Shown here in pieces: positions 48,144 through 57,348 of a stretch of DNA of 64,000 nucleotides (the stretch's first letter is position 1; each line of letters opens with the position of its first letter). The DNA is from Pseudomonadales bacterium (GTDB lineage Bacteria; Pseudomonadota; Gammaproteobacteria; Pseudomonadales; Azotimanducaceae). The translations under genes were made by a program, and so were the position numbers. The stretch lies in the NCBI GenBank assembly GCA_041395945.1, contig JAWKZN010000001.1, positions 3,534,001 to 3,598,000 on the forward strand. The letters run 5' to 3'. The notes beneath the pieces are model-generated. The model was not told the origin of the DNA. It saw only the letters and a program-made list of their open reading frames with translations, and did no database searches.

Positions 48144-49016
48144 TCAGTGGGGACGCCGATGCCCCCAGATGCTCACTGCGGCATGGCGCGCCACTCGCCA
48201 GGTCGCTTCGTCGATGATTCGGGCACCGCTGCCGATTTCCACGTCGAAACCGGATGGCGTGACAGCGTAGAAACTCACCATGTGATCGTTGGTGTGACAG
48301 CCCAGACCCATGCTGAGCGGCACGCCTCCCGCACCGCAGCGGTCCAGCGCGGATCCCACGTCGTTGAGGTTCTGCATCTGCACCATGAAGTGAAGCAGCC
48401 GCTTGCCGCCCGGTACCGGTGCCAGCGCTACGGTGTGATGTCGCGGGTTACAGTGCAAAAACACGATTTCGATGCTCCCCCCAGGTGGGCCAAGCACGAC
48501 GAAATCGCTGAGGCAAAAGCCCAGAGCTTGCTCATAGAAGCGGCGCGCGGCATCGGAATCGGCCACCGACAACACCACGTGGCCGAGTCCTTGCTCGGCC
48601 GTCACGAAACCCGAGCAGACGATGGAGCGAAACGGGCATTCCGGCGCCAGATAGGGTCCGCAAAAAATCTCCACCTCCAGCCCATCCGGGTCGGTCGTTC
48701 GGATCATCTCCATTACCCGGCGCTCAGCGCACTGATCCCCGCTCGCCAACTCGACGCCGAAGCCGTCGTGCTCGAGCTGCCGGGCAACGGCCTGCAACGC
48801 CGCCGGGTCGCGCACCTGAAAACCCAGGTAACCCACGTCGTCGGACGCACCGTGGTGCAGGCACAGCCGCTGAGCCTGGTCGTCGGTCCGGTAGGTCGCG
48901 ATGCCAGCCGGCGTCGGTCTCCCACGCATCAGTCCAACCGCATCGTGCAGAAATCCGTCCCAGGCAGCAGTGTCACGCACCTCGAGCCCGATGTAACCCA
49001 GCGCCGATACCGCCAT
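48144..49016 (-). CDS. Type I extradiol (VOC) dioxygenase
   Basis: 290 residues in two VOC modules. The Fe(II) ligands His146 (GLGHVVL), His209 (LLHFMV) and Glu260 (FDVEIG) fall at almost the same positions as in BphC, so it should cleave a catechol-type ring meta to the hydroxyls. Steroid HsaC and biphenyl BphC are relatives. Divergent from the Rieske genes that could create such a diol after dehydrogenation. Confidence 0.9.
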   Translation of the reverse strand: MAVSALGYIGLEVRDTAAWDGFLHDAVGLMRGRPTPAGIATYRTDDQAQRLCLHHGASDDVGYLGFQVRDPAALQAVARQLEHDGFGVELASGDQCAERRVMEMIRTTDPDGLEVEIFCGPYLAPECPFRSIVCSGFVTAEQGLGHVVLSVADSDAARRFYEQALGFCLSDFVVLGPPGGSIEIVFLHCNPRHHTVALAPVPGGKRLLHFMVQMQNLNDVGSALDRCGAGGVPLSMGLGCHTNDHMVSFYAVTPSGFDVEIGSGARIIDEATWRVARHAAVSIWGHRRPH

Positions 49017-49048
49017 ACCACCCCCTTTGAACCTGTCGATCTCATTCT

Positions 49049-49062
49049 GTCACTTCATATAC
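49049..49062. promoter_or_regulatory. Operator-like site (reverse GTAT-N6-TGAC)
   Basis: GTCACTTCATATAC; on the other strand GTAT ATGAAG TGAC, matching the site before MarR at 8 fixed bases. It lies in the divergent gap before the Rieske genes. Confidence 0.45.
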
Positions 49063-49112
49063 AATCAGGCTACTGGGTCGCGGACCACATTGGCATTCAA
49101 CAAGGGGGGGGC

Positions 49113-50390
49113 ATGCTTATCAAGGCTACGACGGTCGCCAGCTACGATCACCTCGTCCGCCCGGACGCCGTGCATGGTGACGTCTATACCGACCCCGGGA
49201 TCTTTCGCGAGGAGTTGGACCACATCTTCTCCCGTTGCTGGGTATACATCGGACACGACAGCGAGATTCCCCACCCTGGCGACTTCAAACGCAGCACCCT
49301 CGGCACGCGGCCGGTGATTTTCTGCCGTGACCGCGATCACCGCGTCCAGGTGCTGTTCAACCGATGCCGTCATCGGGCCGCGCTGGTCTGCCTGCCGGAC
49401 TCCGGGAATGCCGAGGGGTTCCACTGCGATTACCACGGCTGGCAGTACCGGCTGAGCGGTGAGCTGGACCGCGTGCCCTACGCCGAGGCCTACGAGAACC
49501 TCGACATGGGCTCCCTCGGTCTCGGCAAGCCGCCGCGCGTGAGCAGCTATCGCGGGTTTGTGTTCGCGAGCTGCGCAGCCGATGGAGCGGGCCTCGAGGA
49601 GGAATTGGGACACCCCTGCATGGAGCAGATAGATCTGTTCTGCGATCTCTCGCCGGAAGGCAGGATCCGCCTTCAGGCGGGCGTATCCAAGCTGGCCTAC
49701 GATGGCAACTGGAAGCTGCAGATGGAGAACTCCATCGACGGCTACCATCCGAACTTTACCCATCAATCGTTCTTCGCCGGCATGCGCGGGCCCGGCGGCG
49801 CGCGTGTGGACATGTTCGACGGAAACTCCGCAGCGCTCTGCCGGGCTCTGGGCAACGGTCACACGCTGCTCGATTATCGCCGTTACAACGTCACCCATGC
49901 CCGCGCGCGTATCGAAGCGCTCCAGGCAACCTCCTGGGGCCGTCAGTACTACCAGGACCTGGTGGCCGCCCACGGGGAACCGCGCGCGGAGATGGTCCTG
50001 AGCGCCGGCGGCACCCACATGAACGTTTTTCCCAATCTCGTTGTGCTCGGTCAGCAGGTCAGGACGATCCGGCCGATCCGTCACGACCGCACCGAGGTGT
50101 TGCTGGCACCGGCGCTGCTCGAGGGCGTGCCGGACGAGATCAACACCCAGCGCCTGCGTGCCTACGAAGCGTTTTACAGCCCTCAGGGCGGCGGCATTCA
50201 CGACGACATCGAGATGTTCAGCCGCGTGACCGAAGGCCTGAAATGCGACCACGATCCATGGCTGCTGTTTCAGCGCGGCAAGCACCGGGAACAACACGAC
50301 GAGGACGGCACCATTGTCGGACAGGTAACGGACGAGGTGTCACAGCGGGCCATGTGGCGCCGCTGGAAAGCGCTGATGGAAACTTCATGA
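49113..50390 (+). CDS. Rieske ring-hydroxylating dioxygenase alpha subunit
   Basis: 425 residues from ATG 49113. The Rieske centre (C85, H87; C105, H108) and the mononuclear iron ligands (His212, His217, with bridging Asp209) have naphthalene-dioxygenase spacing; a third Asp is likely in GIHDDIEMF. Together with the beta subunit it forms the terminal oxygenase for cis-dihydroxylation of an aromatic substrate. Electron-transfer partners are not adjacent. Confidence 0.93.
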   Translation: MLIKATTVASYDHLVRPDAVHGDVYTDPGIFREELDHIFSRCWVYIGHDSEIPHPGDFKRSTLGTRPVIFCRDRDHRVQVLFNRCRHRAALVCLPDSGNAEGFHCDYHGWQYRLSGELDRVPYAEAYENLDMGSLGLGKPPRVSSYRGFVFASCAADGAGLEEELGHPCMEQIDLFCDLSPEGRIRLQAGVSKLAYDGNWKLQMENSIDGYHPNFTHQSFFAGMRGPGGARVDMFDGNSAALCRALGNGHTLLDYRRYNVTHARARIEALQATSWGRQYYQDLVAAHGEPRAEMVLSAGGTHMNVFPNLVVLGQQVRTIRPIRHDRTEVLLAPALLEGVPDEINTQRLRAYEAFYSPQGGGIHDDIEMFSRVTEGLKCDHDPWLLFQRGKHREQHDEDGTIVGQVTDEVSQRAMWRRWKALMETS

Positions 50391-50860
50391 GCGACCTACA
50401 GCATCGCGTCGAGCAATTCCTGTACCAGGAAGCCTGCCTGATGGACGAGAACCGGTACGAGGACTGGCTGGCGTTGTTTACCGAGGATTGCCGCTACTGG
50501 ATTCCCTCGAATCGCGAAGGCGCCGACCCCACCCGAGAGGTCTCTATCCTCTATGGCGACCATGCCGTGCTTGAAAACCACGTGCGCCGCCTGGCCAGCG
50601 GCAAGGCCTTCGCCCAATCACCGCCGTCGCGTATGCGCCGAATCGTTGCAAACGTCGTGGCCGATGCTGACGCCGCCGGCGAGATCGAGGCCGCCGCGAA
50701 CTTCGTCGTCTTCGAGACCCGACTTCACGTGCAGCGTCTGCACGCGGGACGCAGTCTTTATCGCCTGGTCGAGCACAACGGCGGTCTGGCCATCCGTTAC
50801 AAGCAGATCACTCTGCTGGGTATCGACGAGCCGCAGGAGAACATCACTTTTCTGCTATGA
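50387..50860 (+). CDS. Ring-hydroxylating dioxygenase beta subunit
   Basis: 157 residues, ATGA overlap with alpha. The NTF2-like beta-subunit pattern shows in QEACLMDENRYEDWLALFTE and DCRYWIP. It is structural and affects substrate range. 246 bases of mostly noncoding DNA follow before MarR. Confidence 0.92.
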   Translation: MSDLQHRVEQFLYQEACLMDENRYEDWLALFTEDCRYWIPSNREGADPTREVSILYGDHAVLENHVRRLASGKAFAQSPPSRMRRIVANVVADADAAGEIEAAANFVVFETRLHVQRLHAGRSLYRLVEHNGGLAIRYKQITLLGIDEPQENITFLL

Positions 50861-50947
50861 GTCGATCCAGCCCTGCCGACCCGTGATGCAGCGCGCCCTC
50901 CCGTCCTGCAGAAGTTGAGGATTCAACGCCCTGGACCAATCGTGGTA

Positions 50948-50961
50948 GTATATGCGTTGAC
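50948..50961. promoter_or_regulatory. Operator-like site GTAT-N6-TGAC upstream of MarR
   Basis: GTAT ATGCGT TGAC, 145 bases before the MarR start; autoregulation is possible. TTGACG here could also serve as a -35 element. Confidence 0.45.
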
Positions 50962-51106
50962 GGTCAGGAAAGCTCTTCCGAGAACTGCCTCGTCACCCGC
51001 CGCTTTCGCCCGACGCTCCCGCAGCTCGGGGTACAGTAACGGCCCGGCCTGCGGCGAGAGTGACTACGCGACCACTGCTACTGACACCAGATGAGGAATC
51101 GACCCC

Positions 51107-51595
51107 ATGCGAGAACAGCTGCGTACGGTGGACATGACCGATCCACTCAATGACCATCTAGGGTTTCTCGTGCACGATTTGGCGCGCGCATTCACCGCCG
51201 CTTATGCGGCTCGCATGTCCTCTCTCGATCTTTCCCGCGCCCAGGCTCGGGCCATTGCCTATGTGCAGCGCTTTCCGGGGGTCACCCAAGTGGAACTCTC
51301 CGAGTACCTGGGCGTCGGTCGCATGGCAATGACCGGGTTGCTGGATCGAATGGAAAGCAAGGGATTGGTAGAGCGGAAGGAAGATACGAGCGATCGTCGC
51401 GTCAAACGCGTCCATCTCACGAAAGCTGCCAGAGACATGCAGCCGCAGATGGAGTCGATTGCGCGGGAACTGCATGCCGGCTCGATCACGGGGGTTTCTG
51501 CGAGAGATCTGCGAAACACCGTGAAGGTGCTGCTGCGGATCCTCCACAACGTGGGGTCACTAGTCACTCAGGACTCGGCTGACGAAGCGGTATGA
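51107..51595 (+). CDS. MarR-family transcriptional regulator
   Basis: 162 residues, GAGGAATCGACCCC upstream. Winged HTH: VTQVELSEYLGVGRMAMTGLLDRM is the recognition region (split here as the HTH helices), then LVERKEDTSDRRVKRVHLT is the wing. It is a dimeric repressor usually released by aromatic or CoA ligands. It is the only classical dimeric regulator next to the motif-bearing operons and so a candidate for reading that motif. Confidence 0.88.
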   Translation: MREQLRTVDMTDPLNDHLGFLVHDLARAFTAAYAARMSSLDLSRAQARAIAYVQRFPGVTQVELSEYLGVGRMAMTGLLDRMESKGLVERKEDTSDRRVKRVHLTKAARDMQPQMESIARELHAGSITGVSARDLRNTVKVLLRILHNVGSLVTQDSADEAV

Positions 51596-51694
51596 GCCGC
51601 CGCATGTGACTAAGGCACGCGGTAGCCACCGCGGTCAGACCCGCGATGCACACCCGGAATTTCCCTGAGTTTTCCCAGCCGGCTTCCGGCGAGT

Positions 51695-51838
51695 TCAAGA
51701 CACCGCTGAAGAATCCGCCACTGCGGCCACGGTCCGACGATTTTCCACCACCAGCGAGTACACGGCGGGCACGACGACGAGCGTGAGGAGCGTGGAGCTG
51801 AACATGCCGCCGCTGACCGCCACGGCCAGGGGCCCAGC
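51695..51838 (-). pseudogene. RND efflux transporter, C-terminal remnant
   Basis: About 47 codons ending in TGA: LAVAVSGGMFSSTLLTLVVV, PAVYSLVVENRR. This is the last membrane helix region of AcrB-type RND pumps. The rest of the gene is gone. Confidence 0.65.
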
Positions 51839-51889
51839 TGAAGCGGCGCCTCACGGCGCCGCCGGTTTCAGCCCGAATGAAGCCGCAGA

Positions 51890-52087
51890 TCAGAAGTTGG
51901 TGCTGACCGTCAGCCCGTAGGTGCGCGGCGGTGCAAAGAATGTGCTGAAGCTTCCCGCCTGGAACACCGAGTCGAAGATCAGCGTCTCGACGTGATTGTC
52001 GAACAGGTTACGTGCCCAGACCTGTGCATCCCAGCGGTCGCCCTGCGACCGCACACCGAGTTGCAGGTTCACCAGCGTTTCTGCTAC
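51890..52087 (-). pseudogene. TonB-dependent receptor, C-terminal remnant
   Basis: About 65 codons with WDAQVWARNLFDNHVETL and PPRTYGLTVSTNF ending in the terminal Phe typical of outer-membrane beta-barrels. The frame beyond about 52087 is unrelated and merges into the ADH promoter. It points to a Gram-negative host. Confidence 0.7.
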
Positions 52088-52095
52088 CCCAAGCG

Positions 52096-52113
52096 TAGTA
52101 AATAAGCTTACTA
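52096..52113. promoter_or_regulatory. Predicted operator TAGTAA-N6-TTACTA
   Basis: Perfect 6-base arms, containing an exact GTAA ATAAGC TTAC (52098-52111), 33 bases before the ADH start. Confidence 0.65.
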
Positions 52114-52145
52114 TACAGTGATCAAGCGAACCGGAGGGATCGGAC

Positions 52146-53237
52146 ATGTTGCCCAGAAAATCATTCGCCATGGTGCAGACGGGCGTTCGAATCCTCGAAC
52201 CCCGCGACATCGAGATCCCGGACATCGACGCGTTCAGCGCCATCCTCGAGCTTGAAGCTTGCGGTATCTGCGGCAGCGACTATGAGCAGTATGAGGGGGC
52301 TCTGCGTACTCCCATGCCGGTGATACCAGGACACGAACCTCTGGGCAGGATCGCTCGAATCGGGGATGTCGCGGCCGAGCGGTGGGGCGTGGACGTCGGC
52401 GACCGGGTGGCGGTAGAAACGATGCTGTCCTGCAGACACTGCTCCACCTGCTTCGATGGCCGCTATCACCTCTGCGAGAACCGTCGCATCTACTCGTACA
52501 TCCCGCTGAGCGAGTCGCCCGGGCTCTGGGGCGGATACGCTCAGTACATGTATCTGCACGCTAACTCGGTGATTCATCGCATGGACCCATCGCTACCCGC
52601 CGAACTGGCGGTGATGTTCAATCCATTGGGGGCCGGATTCCGCTGGGCGGTCGAACTGCCGAAAACGATGCCGGGCGAGAGCGTCGTCATCCTTGGGCCC
52701 GGCCAGCGCGGTCTGTCCTGCGTGATTGCCTGCCGGGAAGTGGGGGCGGGAACGATCATCGTGACTGGACTCGCTGCCGACGCACGTAAGCTGGCGCTTG
52801 CCCGGGCCTTCGGTGCCGACCACACTGTCGACGTCGACAACGAACCCGCCGTCGAGCGAGTCAGAGCCCTGACCGACGGCGGCGCCGACGTCGTGATCGA
52901 CGTCTCGGCCTACGCGACCAAACCCGTCCGCGATGCTCTCGACATGGTCAAGCCGGGAGGCAGAATCGTGCTCGCCGGAGTGAAAGGTTTCCGGCCGGTG
53001 GATGATTTCGTTTCCGATCTAATCGTCATGAAGGAGATCACCATTCACGGCGCGATCGGGGTGACCTCCTCCGGCTACCGCAGTGCCATTCGGCTGATCG
53101 AGTCGGGCCGATCCCCCATCCAACAAATGCACACCCACGACTTCTCCCTGGAGAACGCGGATCTCGCGATCCGGACGCTTGCCCGGGAGGTGGAGAATGA
53201 CGAATCCATTCATTCCTGCCTGATCCCCCCGAAATAG
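52146..53237 (+). CDS. Zinc-dependent alcohol dehydrogenase (MDR family)
   Basis: 363 residues. ACGICGSDYEQYEG gives the catalytic-zinc Cys42; GHEPLG the His-Glu; CRHCSTCFDGRYHLC the structural cysteines. GPGQRGLSC is a slightly altered Rossmann motif. It is a third zinc ADH, not obviously the same subfamily as the 1930 gene. Followed after 53 bases by a thioesterase. Confidence 0.87.
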   Translation: MLPRKSFAMVQTGVRILEPRDIEIPDIDAFSAILELEACGICGSDYEQYEGALRTPMPVIPGHEPLGRIARIGDVAAERWGVDVGDRVAVETMLSCRHCSTCFDGRYHLCENRRIYSYIPLSESPGLWGGYAQYMYLHANSVIHRMDPSLPAELAVMFNPLGAGFRWAVELPKTMPGESVVILGPGQRGLSCVIACREVGAGTIIVTGLAADARKLALARAFGADHTVDVDNEPAVERVRALTDGGADVVIDVSAYATKPVRDALDMVKPGGRIVLAGVKGFRPVDDFVSDLIVMKEITIHGAIGVTSSGYRSAIRLIESGRSPIQQMHTHDFSLENADLAIRTLAREVENDESIHSCLIPPK

Positions 53238-53290
53238 ACACGTTTCACCCAACCATTCCCCCGACCCATTCTCCAGATAAGGAGCAGATT

Positions 53291-53743
53291 GTGAACGATT
53301 ACAGCATACCCGTTGCCGACGTACCCTTCAGCCAGAAGATCGCGGACGGCTTTCTGGCGAACCGTGGCGGCGCTGGCGGCTTGCACGAGTATCTCGGCTT
53401 CAGAATCACGGCGGCCGGACCGGGCACCATGAGTGGAGAGCTCGACGTGCGCGAGGAACTGCTCACACCCTTCGGCAACATGCACGGCGGTGTTCTGTCG
53501 GCATTCTGCGACCACATGCTCGGATGCGTCTGCTATCCGGCAATGAAGCCGGGGCAGTGGGCAGCAACTACAGAATTCAAGATCAACCTGACCGCCCCCG
53601 TCAGCAAAGGCACGGTCGGTGCCACTGCCCGAATCATCAACATGAGCCGAACACTCGCCGTCGTCCACATTGCCGTGGTCAATGAAGGGCGTCTCGCCGC
53701 CGTCGCGCAAGGCAGCGTAACGATCCGCGATCCAAAGAAGTAA
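53291..53743 (+). CDS. PaaI-like hotdog thioesterase
   Basis: 150 residues from GTG 53291, AAGGAG 7 bases upstream. TPFGNMHGGVLSAFCDHMLG matches the HGG...D active-site helix of PaaI thioesterases. It hydrolyses acyl-CoA esters. Likely in one transcript with the ADH. Confidence 0.85.
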   Translation: MNDYSIPVADVPFSQKIADGFLANRGGAGGLHEYLGFRITAAGPGTMSGELDVREELLTPFGNMHGGVLSAFCDHMLGCVCYPAMKPGQWAATTEFKINLTAPVSKGTVGATARIINMSRTLAVVHIAVVNEGRLAAVAQGSVTIRDPKK

Positions 53744-53864
53744 CGTAAAGCGAAAGCAGCATAAGGTGCCGCGCGCCCGAGGCAACGAAAGCCGAGCCCC
53801 GGACGCGCAACCAGGTTCCGCGTGGAGGAAAGAGAGAGTTCTGGACCCAAACTGTCGCGACTTA

Positions 53865-53878
53865 GTAAGTACGCTTAT
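53865..53878. promoter_or_regulatory. Orphan operator GTAA-N6-TTAT
   Basis: GTAA GTACGC TTAT lies about 40 bases before the IS element. No catabolic gene now starts downstream; the next sequence is the insertion. Confidence 0.5.
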
Positions 53879-53979
53879 TTTCTAGCCCGGAAAACTCACC
53901 GCCCCTATGGAAATAGGCCTCTCTCTGTTGCATAAAGTAAGAGCCGCCAAGCACTTACCCACAACAGAACGAGAGGCCT

Positions 53980-55404
53980 ATGACGACAGAGTGTATTCCC
54001 TGCCAGTTGGAATTTCACGCGTTGGGAACGCGAGAAGTTGTGGGTCGCTTCGATGGCGGTCGCATCACTTCGGACGGCGGCGGACTGCTGCTACGCGAGG
54101 TTGATCACCGGCTCGGCTTATCGGATCGGCTGGCTCGGTGCTTCACCGACTATCGCAATCCGAACAGCATCGAACACGGCGTGCTGTCGCTGGTCGCGCA
54201 GCGGGTTTACGGGTTGGCACTGGGCTACGAAGACCTCAACGATCACGACACACTGCGCGCCGATAGCGTGCTGGCGCTGCTGGTCGGTAAACGCGACCTG
54301 ACGGGCGAAGACCGCGAGCGAGAACGTGACAAAGGCAATCCGCTCGCTGGGTCGAGCACGCTGAACCGGCTGGAACTGACGACACCGGAATCGGCCAAGT
54401 CCGACCGCTACAAGAAGATCGCGGCCGATCCGAAGGCGTTCGATCGTCTGCTGGTGGATCTGTTCATCGAGTCCCACGACAAGCCGCCGCGCGAGATCTG
54501 GCTGGATCTGGATGCGACGGACGATCCCCTGCACGGCAACCAGGAAGGGCGGTTCTTCCACGGCTACTACGGTTGTTACTGCTATCTGCCGCTGTACATC
54601 TTCTGCGGCGAGCACCTGCTGTGCGCGCGACTGCGGCCGTCGAATCAGGATGGTGCTACGGGCAGCGTCGAAGAGCTCGAGCGGATCGTTACGCAGATCC
54701 GTGCCCGCTGGCCGAAGACACGGATCGTGATCCGCGGCGACTCCGGGTTCTGCCGCGAGGCGATCATGCGCTGGTGTGAGAAGAACCGGGTCAACTACTT
54801 GCTCGGCCTGGCCCGTAATGCGCGACTGAATCGGGTCCTGGGCGAGGCGATGGAGGCGGCACGCATCGAGCATGCCCGCACCGGCCGGCCGGCCCGTCGC
54901 TTCCGTGACTTCCGCTATCGGACGCGCAAGTCCTGGTCCGCCGAACGGCGGGTGGTGGGCAAGGCGGAATACCTGCCGAACAAGGCCAACCCACGGTTCG
55001 TGGTGACAAACCTTCCGATCCGCCAGGCCGGTGCAAAGCGCCTCTATGAGAAGCTCTACTGCGTACGCGGTGAGATGGAGAACAGGATCAAGGAGCAGCA
55101 GTTGGGGTTGTTCGCCGATCGCACCAGCACTGCGACCCTGCGGGCCAATCAACTGCGCCTGTACTTCTCCTCCTTCGCCTACGTGCTGATGCACGGGTTG
55201 AGAAGGTTGGGGCTCGCCGGCACGCAGCACGCCAAGGCGCAGTGCACGACCATCCGGCTGAAGCTACTGAAGATCGGTGCGCGGGTGCGCATTACCGTGC
55301 GCAGGGTCTGGCTGTCGTTCTCTGATGCCTATCCGTACGCCAGCGACTTCGCACAGATCCTGGCCAACCTCCGTCGTCATCCCGCCTGGCCGCCGCCCGG
55401 ATAG
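53980..55404 (+). CDS. IS1380-family transposase
   Basis: 474 residues from ATG 53980. GRITSDGGGLLLREVDHRLG near the N-terminus, IWLDLDATDDPLHGNQEG (first catalytic Asp), IVIRGDSGFCRE (second Asp) and YCVRGEMENRIKEQQ (catalytic Glu) are the DDE signatures of the IS1380 group. Full length with no frameshift, so possibly active. Confidence 0.92.
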   Translation: MTTECIPCQLEFHALGTREVVGRFDGGRITSDGGGLLLREVDHRLGLSDRLARCFTDYRNPNSIEHGVLSLVAQRVYGLALGYEDLNDHDTLRADSVLALLVGKRDLTGEDRERERDKGNPLAGSSTLNRLELTTPESAKSDRYKKIAADPKAFDRLLVDLFIESHDKPPREIWLDLDATDDPLHGNQEGRFFHGYYGCYCYLPLYIFCGEHLLCARLRPSNQDGATGSVEELERIVTQIRARWPKTRIVIRGDSGFCREAIMRWCEKNRVNYLLGLARNARLNRVLGEAMEAARIEHARTGRPARRFRDFRYRTRKSWSAERRVVGKAEYLPNKANPRFVVTNLPIRQAGAKRLYEKLYCVRGEMENRIKEQQLGLFADRTSTATLRANQLRLYFSSFAYVLMHGLRRLGLAGTQHAKAQCTTIRLKLLKIGARVRITVRRVWLSFSDAYPYASDFAQILANLRRHPAWPPPG

Positions 55405-55430
55405 CCATTGCCGTGATTGCCGCGTTCGCT

Positions 55431-55451
55431 TGTCAGTATTTACGACTGACA
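55431..55451 (+). terminator. Hairpin TGTCAGT-N7-ACTGACA
   Basis: Perfect 7-base arms 27 bases after the transposase stop, at the right end of the IS. It may end transposase transcription or belong to the IS terminus. Confidence 0.4.
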
Positions 55452-55459
55452 GGGAGACC

Positions 55460-55807
55460 TACGCTCCGACGAATGCCAAAGTGCCTCCAGAGCCCGACTC
55501 AGACCTCGCGCAACGACGCAAAGGCCCTCGTCGGCGACCTAATCGGCCTATGGGCCCGCTCGAACCACCCGGTCCACGGCAAAATGAGCGCCGAAGGCGC
55601 GCTGAACTGAAATCGGTGAGCTAAGCGGGCTAGGTGGCTGTCGAGAGGAGGAACGCCTACTCCCTTTGCAACCATCTTTCGAGTGAGTGATCCTGGACGG
55701 AGGGCCTTGTGTACGGCCACTCACATAGTACTACCCTCCATCCGACGGCCGCCCACCGGTGGTCGGTGGTACCTAACCACCGCCAACGCTCTCCTCGCCG
55801 ATCGGCC
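55460..55807. other. Gap with no recognisable gene
   Basis: About 350 bases right of the IS. Short frames exist, but none resembles a known protein. GGTGG/CCACC pairs near 55757-55785 may form the terminator of the leftward P450. Confidence 0.4.
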
Positions 55808-57034
55808 TCAGTCCAGCCGCAGCCGTACCTTCAGGTGCTTGACGCCCCCGATGAATCCCGATCGCAGCCGCTCAGGCGGTTCGATGAGCTCAATCTCCCG
55901 CATTCGTGCGAGCAATGCTTTGAAGATGGCCCGCAGCTCGTTGCGCGCCAGATGCGCGCCCAGACACAGGTGCTCACCGATGCCGAATCCGATCTGCGGA
56001 TTCTTGTCGCGCCGAACGTCGAATCGCATCGGCTCGGAAAAAACGGTCTCATCGCGATTGGCAGAGGGGTAGAACAGCGTCAGGTGCTCGCCCGCCTTGA
56101 TGGACACGTCGTGCAGGGTGACGTCGCGGTTCGGTGTACGGCAGAAGTGAATCACCGGACTGGTCCAGCGCACCATCTCTTCGACCAGCGAATCGAGCAG
56201 CTCGGGCTGCTTCTGCACCAGTTCGAGCTGGTCGCGATGCTCCATGAGCGCCAGCACGCCACCGCTCGTGGCATTTCTCGTCGTCTCGTTGCCTGCCGCG
56301 ATCAGCAGAAACAAGTATGACAACAACTCCAAGGGCGGAAGATACCGACCTTCGATCTTCGCGGTGGCCAGCACCGTCGTCAGGTCATCGCGCGGATGCT
56401 TGCGGCGGTCTTCGACGAAGTCGTTGCAATAGGCGAACACCTCCTCGATCGCGCGCTCCGCCAGTTGCCGACCGCTCGTTCCGTCCTCACGCCGAAACTC
56501 AGGGTCGTTCGCGCCGACGATCTCGTTCGTCCACCGGAAGAACTGGTCGCGATCCTCCTGCGGAAGCCCCATGAGCTCCGCGATGACGGCCAGCGGCAGG
56601 ATCGCCGACACGCGCGTGACGAAATCCATCTCCGTCTCGTCCGCCACGCTGTCAAGCAGAACCTCCGCGACGTGATCCAACCGGTGCTGATCCTCGTTCA
56701 ACCGGCGCTTGGTGAAGTACCGGCTCATGAGCTGACGGTAGATACGATGGTCGGGCGGATCCATGTTCAATAGCGTCCGCACGCGTGAGATCAGGTCTTC
56801 CTCGGCCTCCGGCTGAACGGAGAGCAGTGGCGCGTTCTCGAACACGCTCGGCTGCTTGGAGATGTTGACTATGTCCTCGTAGCGGGTGACCGCATAGAAA
56901 GGAACCAGCTTCGGGTGCTTGCAGTAGGCGATGGGACGGTCGCGACGCAATTCGGCCCAGAACTCGTGGGGGTAGCCATTCTGCTGGTAATAGTCGGGAT
57001 CGATGATCTCGATGGGAGCCGTCGGTGTCTGCAT
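55808..57034 (-). CDS. Cytochrome P450
   Basis: 408 residues from ATG 57034, chosen for GGAGG 5 bases upstream; an earlier ATG (57052) overlaps the ferredoxin stop. Heme Cys357 in GFGIGEHLCLGAH, I-helix AAGNETT (247-252) and EEMVRW for ExxR are intact. The preceding ferredoxin gene is its likely electron donor. Proteins with this layout include CYP125/CYP142-like side-chain hydroxylases. Confidence 0.92.
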   Translation of the reverse strand: MQTPTAPIEIIDPDYYQQNGYPHEFWAELRRDRPIAYCKHPKLVPFYAVTRYEDIVNISKQPSVFENAPLLSVQPEAEEDLISRVRTLLNMDPPDHRIYRQLMSRYFTKRRLNEDQHRLDHVAEVLLDSVADETEMDFVTRVSAILPLAVIAELMGLPQEDRDQFFRWTNEIVGANDPEFRREDGTSGRQLAERAIEEVFAYCNDFVEDRRKHPRDDLTTVLATAKIEGRYLPPLELLSYLFLLIAAGNETTRNATSGGVLALMEHRDQLELVQKQPELLDSLVEEMVRWTSPVIHFCRTPNRDVTLHDVSIKAGEHLTLFYPSANRDETVFSEPMRFDVRRDKNPQIGFGIGEHLCLGAHLARNELRAIFKALLARMREIELIEPPERLRSGFIGGVKHLKVRLRLD

Positions 57035-57048
57035 GTCGTCCTCCAGTG

Positions 57049-57243
57049 TCATTCGTCGGTCACGGTAATGGCGAGCCTTGGGCAGAGCTGGGCCGCCGCT
57101 TCCACCTTGGCCCGCAGTTCCTCACCTGGATGCTCCTTCAGCAGCATCAGCTTGTCGTCGTCCGTGAGCTGAAACACCTCCGGGCATTCCATCACGCAGA
57201 GTGCGTTCGCTTCGCACAGCTCCATATCAACGATCACCTTCAT
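57049..57243 (-). CDS. Single-cluster ferredoxin ([3Fe-4S] type)
   Basis: 64 residues from the second ATG (57241-57243), with GGGAG 6 bases upstream; the first ATG has no spacing. Cluster cysteines C10, C16 and C54-Pro, with Asn13 where a fourth ligand would sit, fit a [3Fe-4S] P450-type ferredoxin. C20-P21 is extra. It sits 15 bases before the P450 start. Confidence 0.9.
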   Translation of the reverse strand: MKVIVDMELCEANALCVMECPEVFQLTDDDKLMLLKEHPGEELRAKVEAAAQLCPRLAITVTDE

Positions 57244-57281
57244 GATCATCTCCCTGATCCCATAAACCTGTTGTACTTTCG

Positions 57282-57291
57282 CACATATGTG
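57282..57291. promoter_or_regulatory. Perfect palindrome CACATATGTG, candidate IclR operator
   Basis: A 10-base palindrome in the divergent gap between ferredoxin-P450 (-) and IclR (+). It differs from the GTAN-N6-TNAC motif of the other gaps. Confidence 0.5.
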
Positions 57292-57348
57292 TTAAAAGTA
57301 AAGCCGTTGCGTCAGCCGGCGATATCCGCCCCCGGGAAGGAAGGAATC

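Larger units (their letters stand above)
53918..55459 (+). mobile_element. IS1380-family insertion sequence (ends approximate)
   Basis: One transposase gene with short flanks. Candidate imperfect terminal repeats are CCTCTCTCTGTT at the left (53918) and, on the opposite strand, GGTCTCCCTGTC at the right (55459). Flanking TAGG and TACG differ at one of four bases, so a target duplication is not confirmed. About 1.5 kb, near the family size. Confidence 0.6.

Noticed and set aside
47856..49112. An N-terminal extension of the Rieske alpha subunit to 844 residues
   Set aside because: The extra part is antisense to the SDR and extradiol genes; ATG 49113 gives the normal family length.
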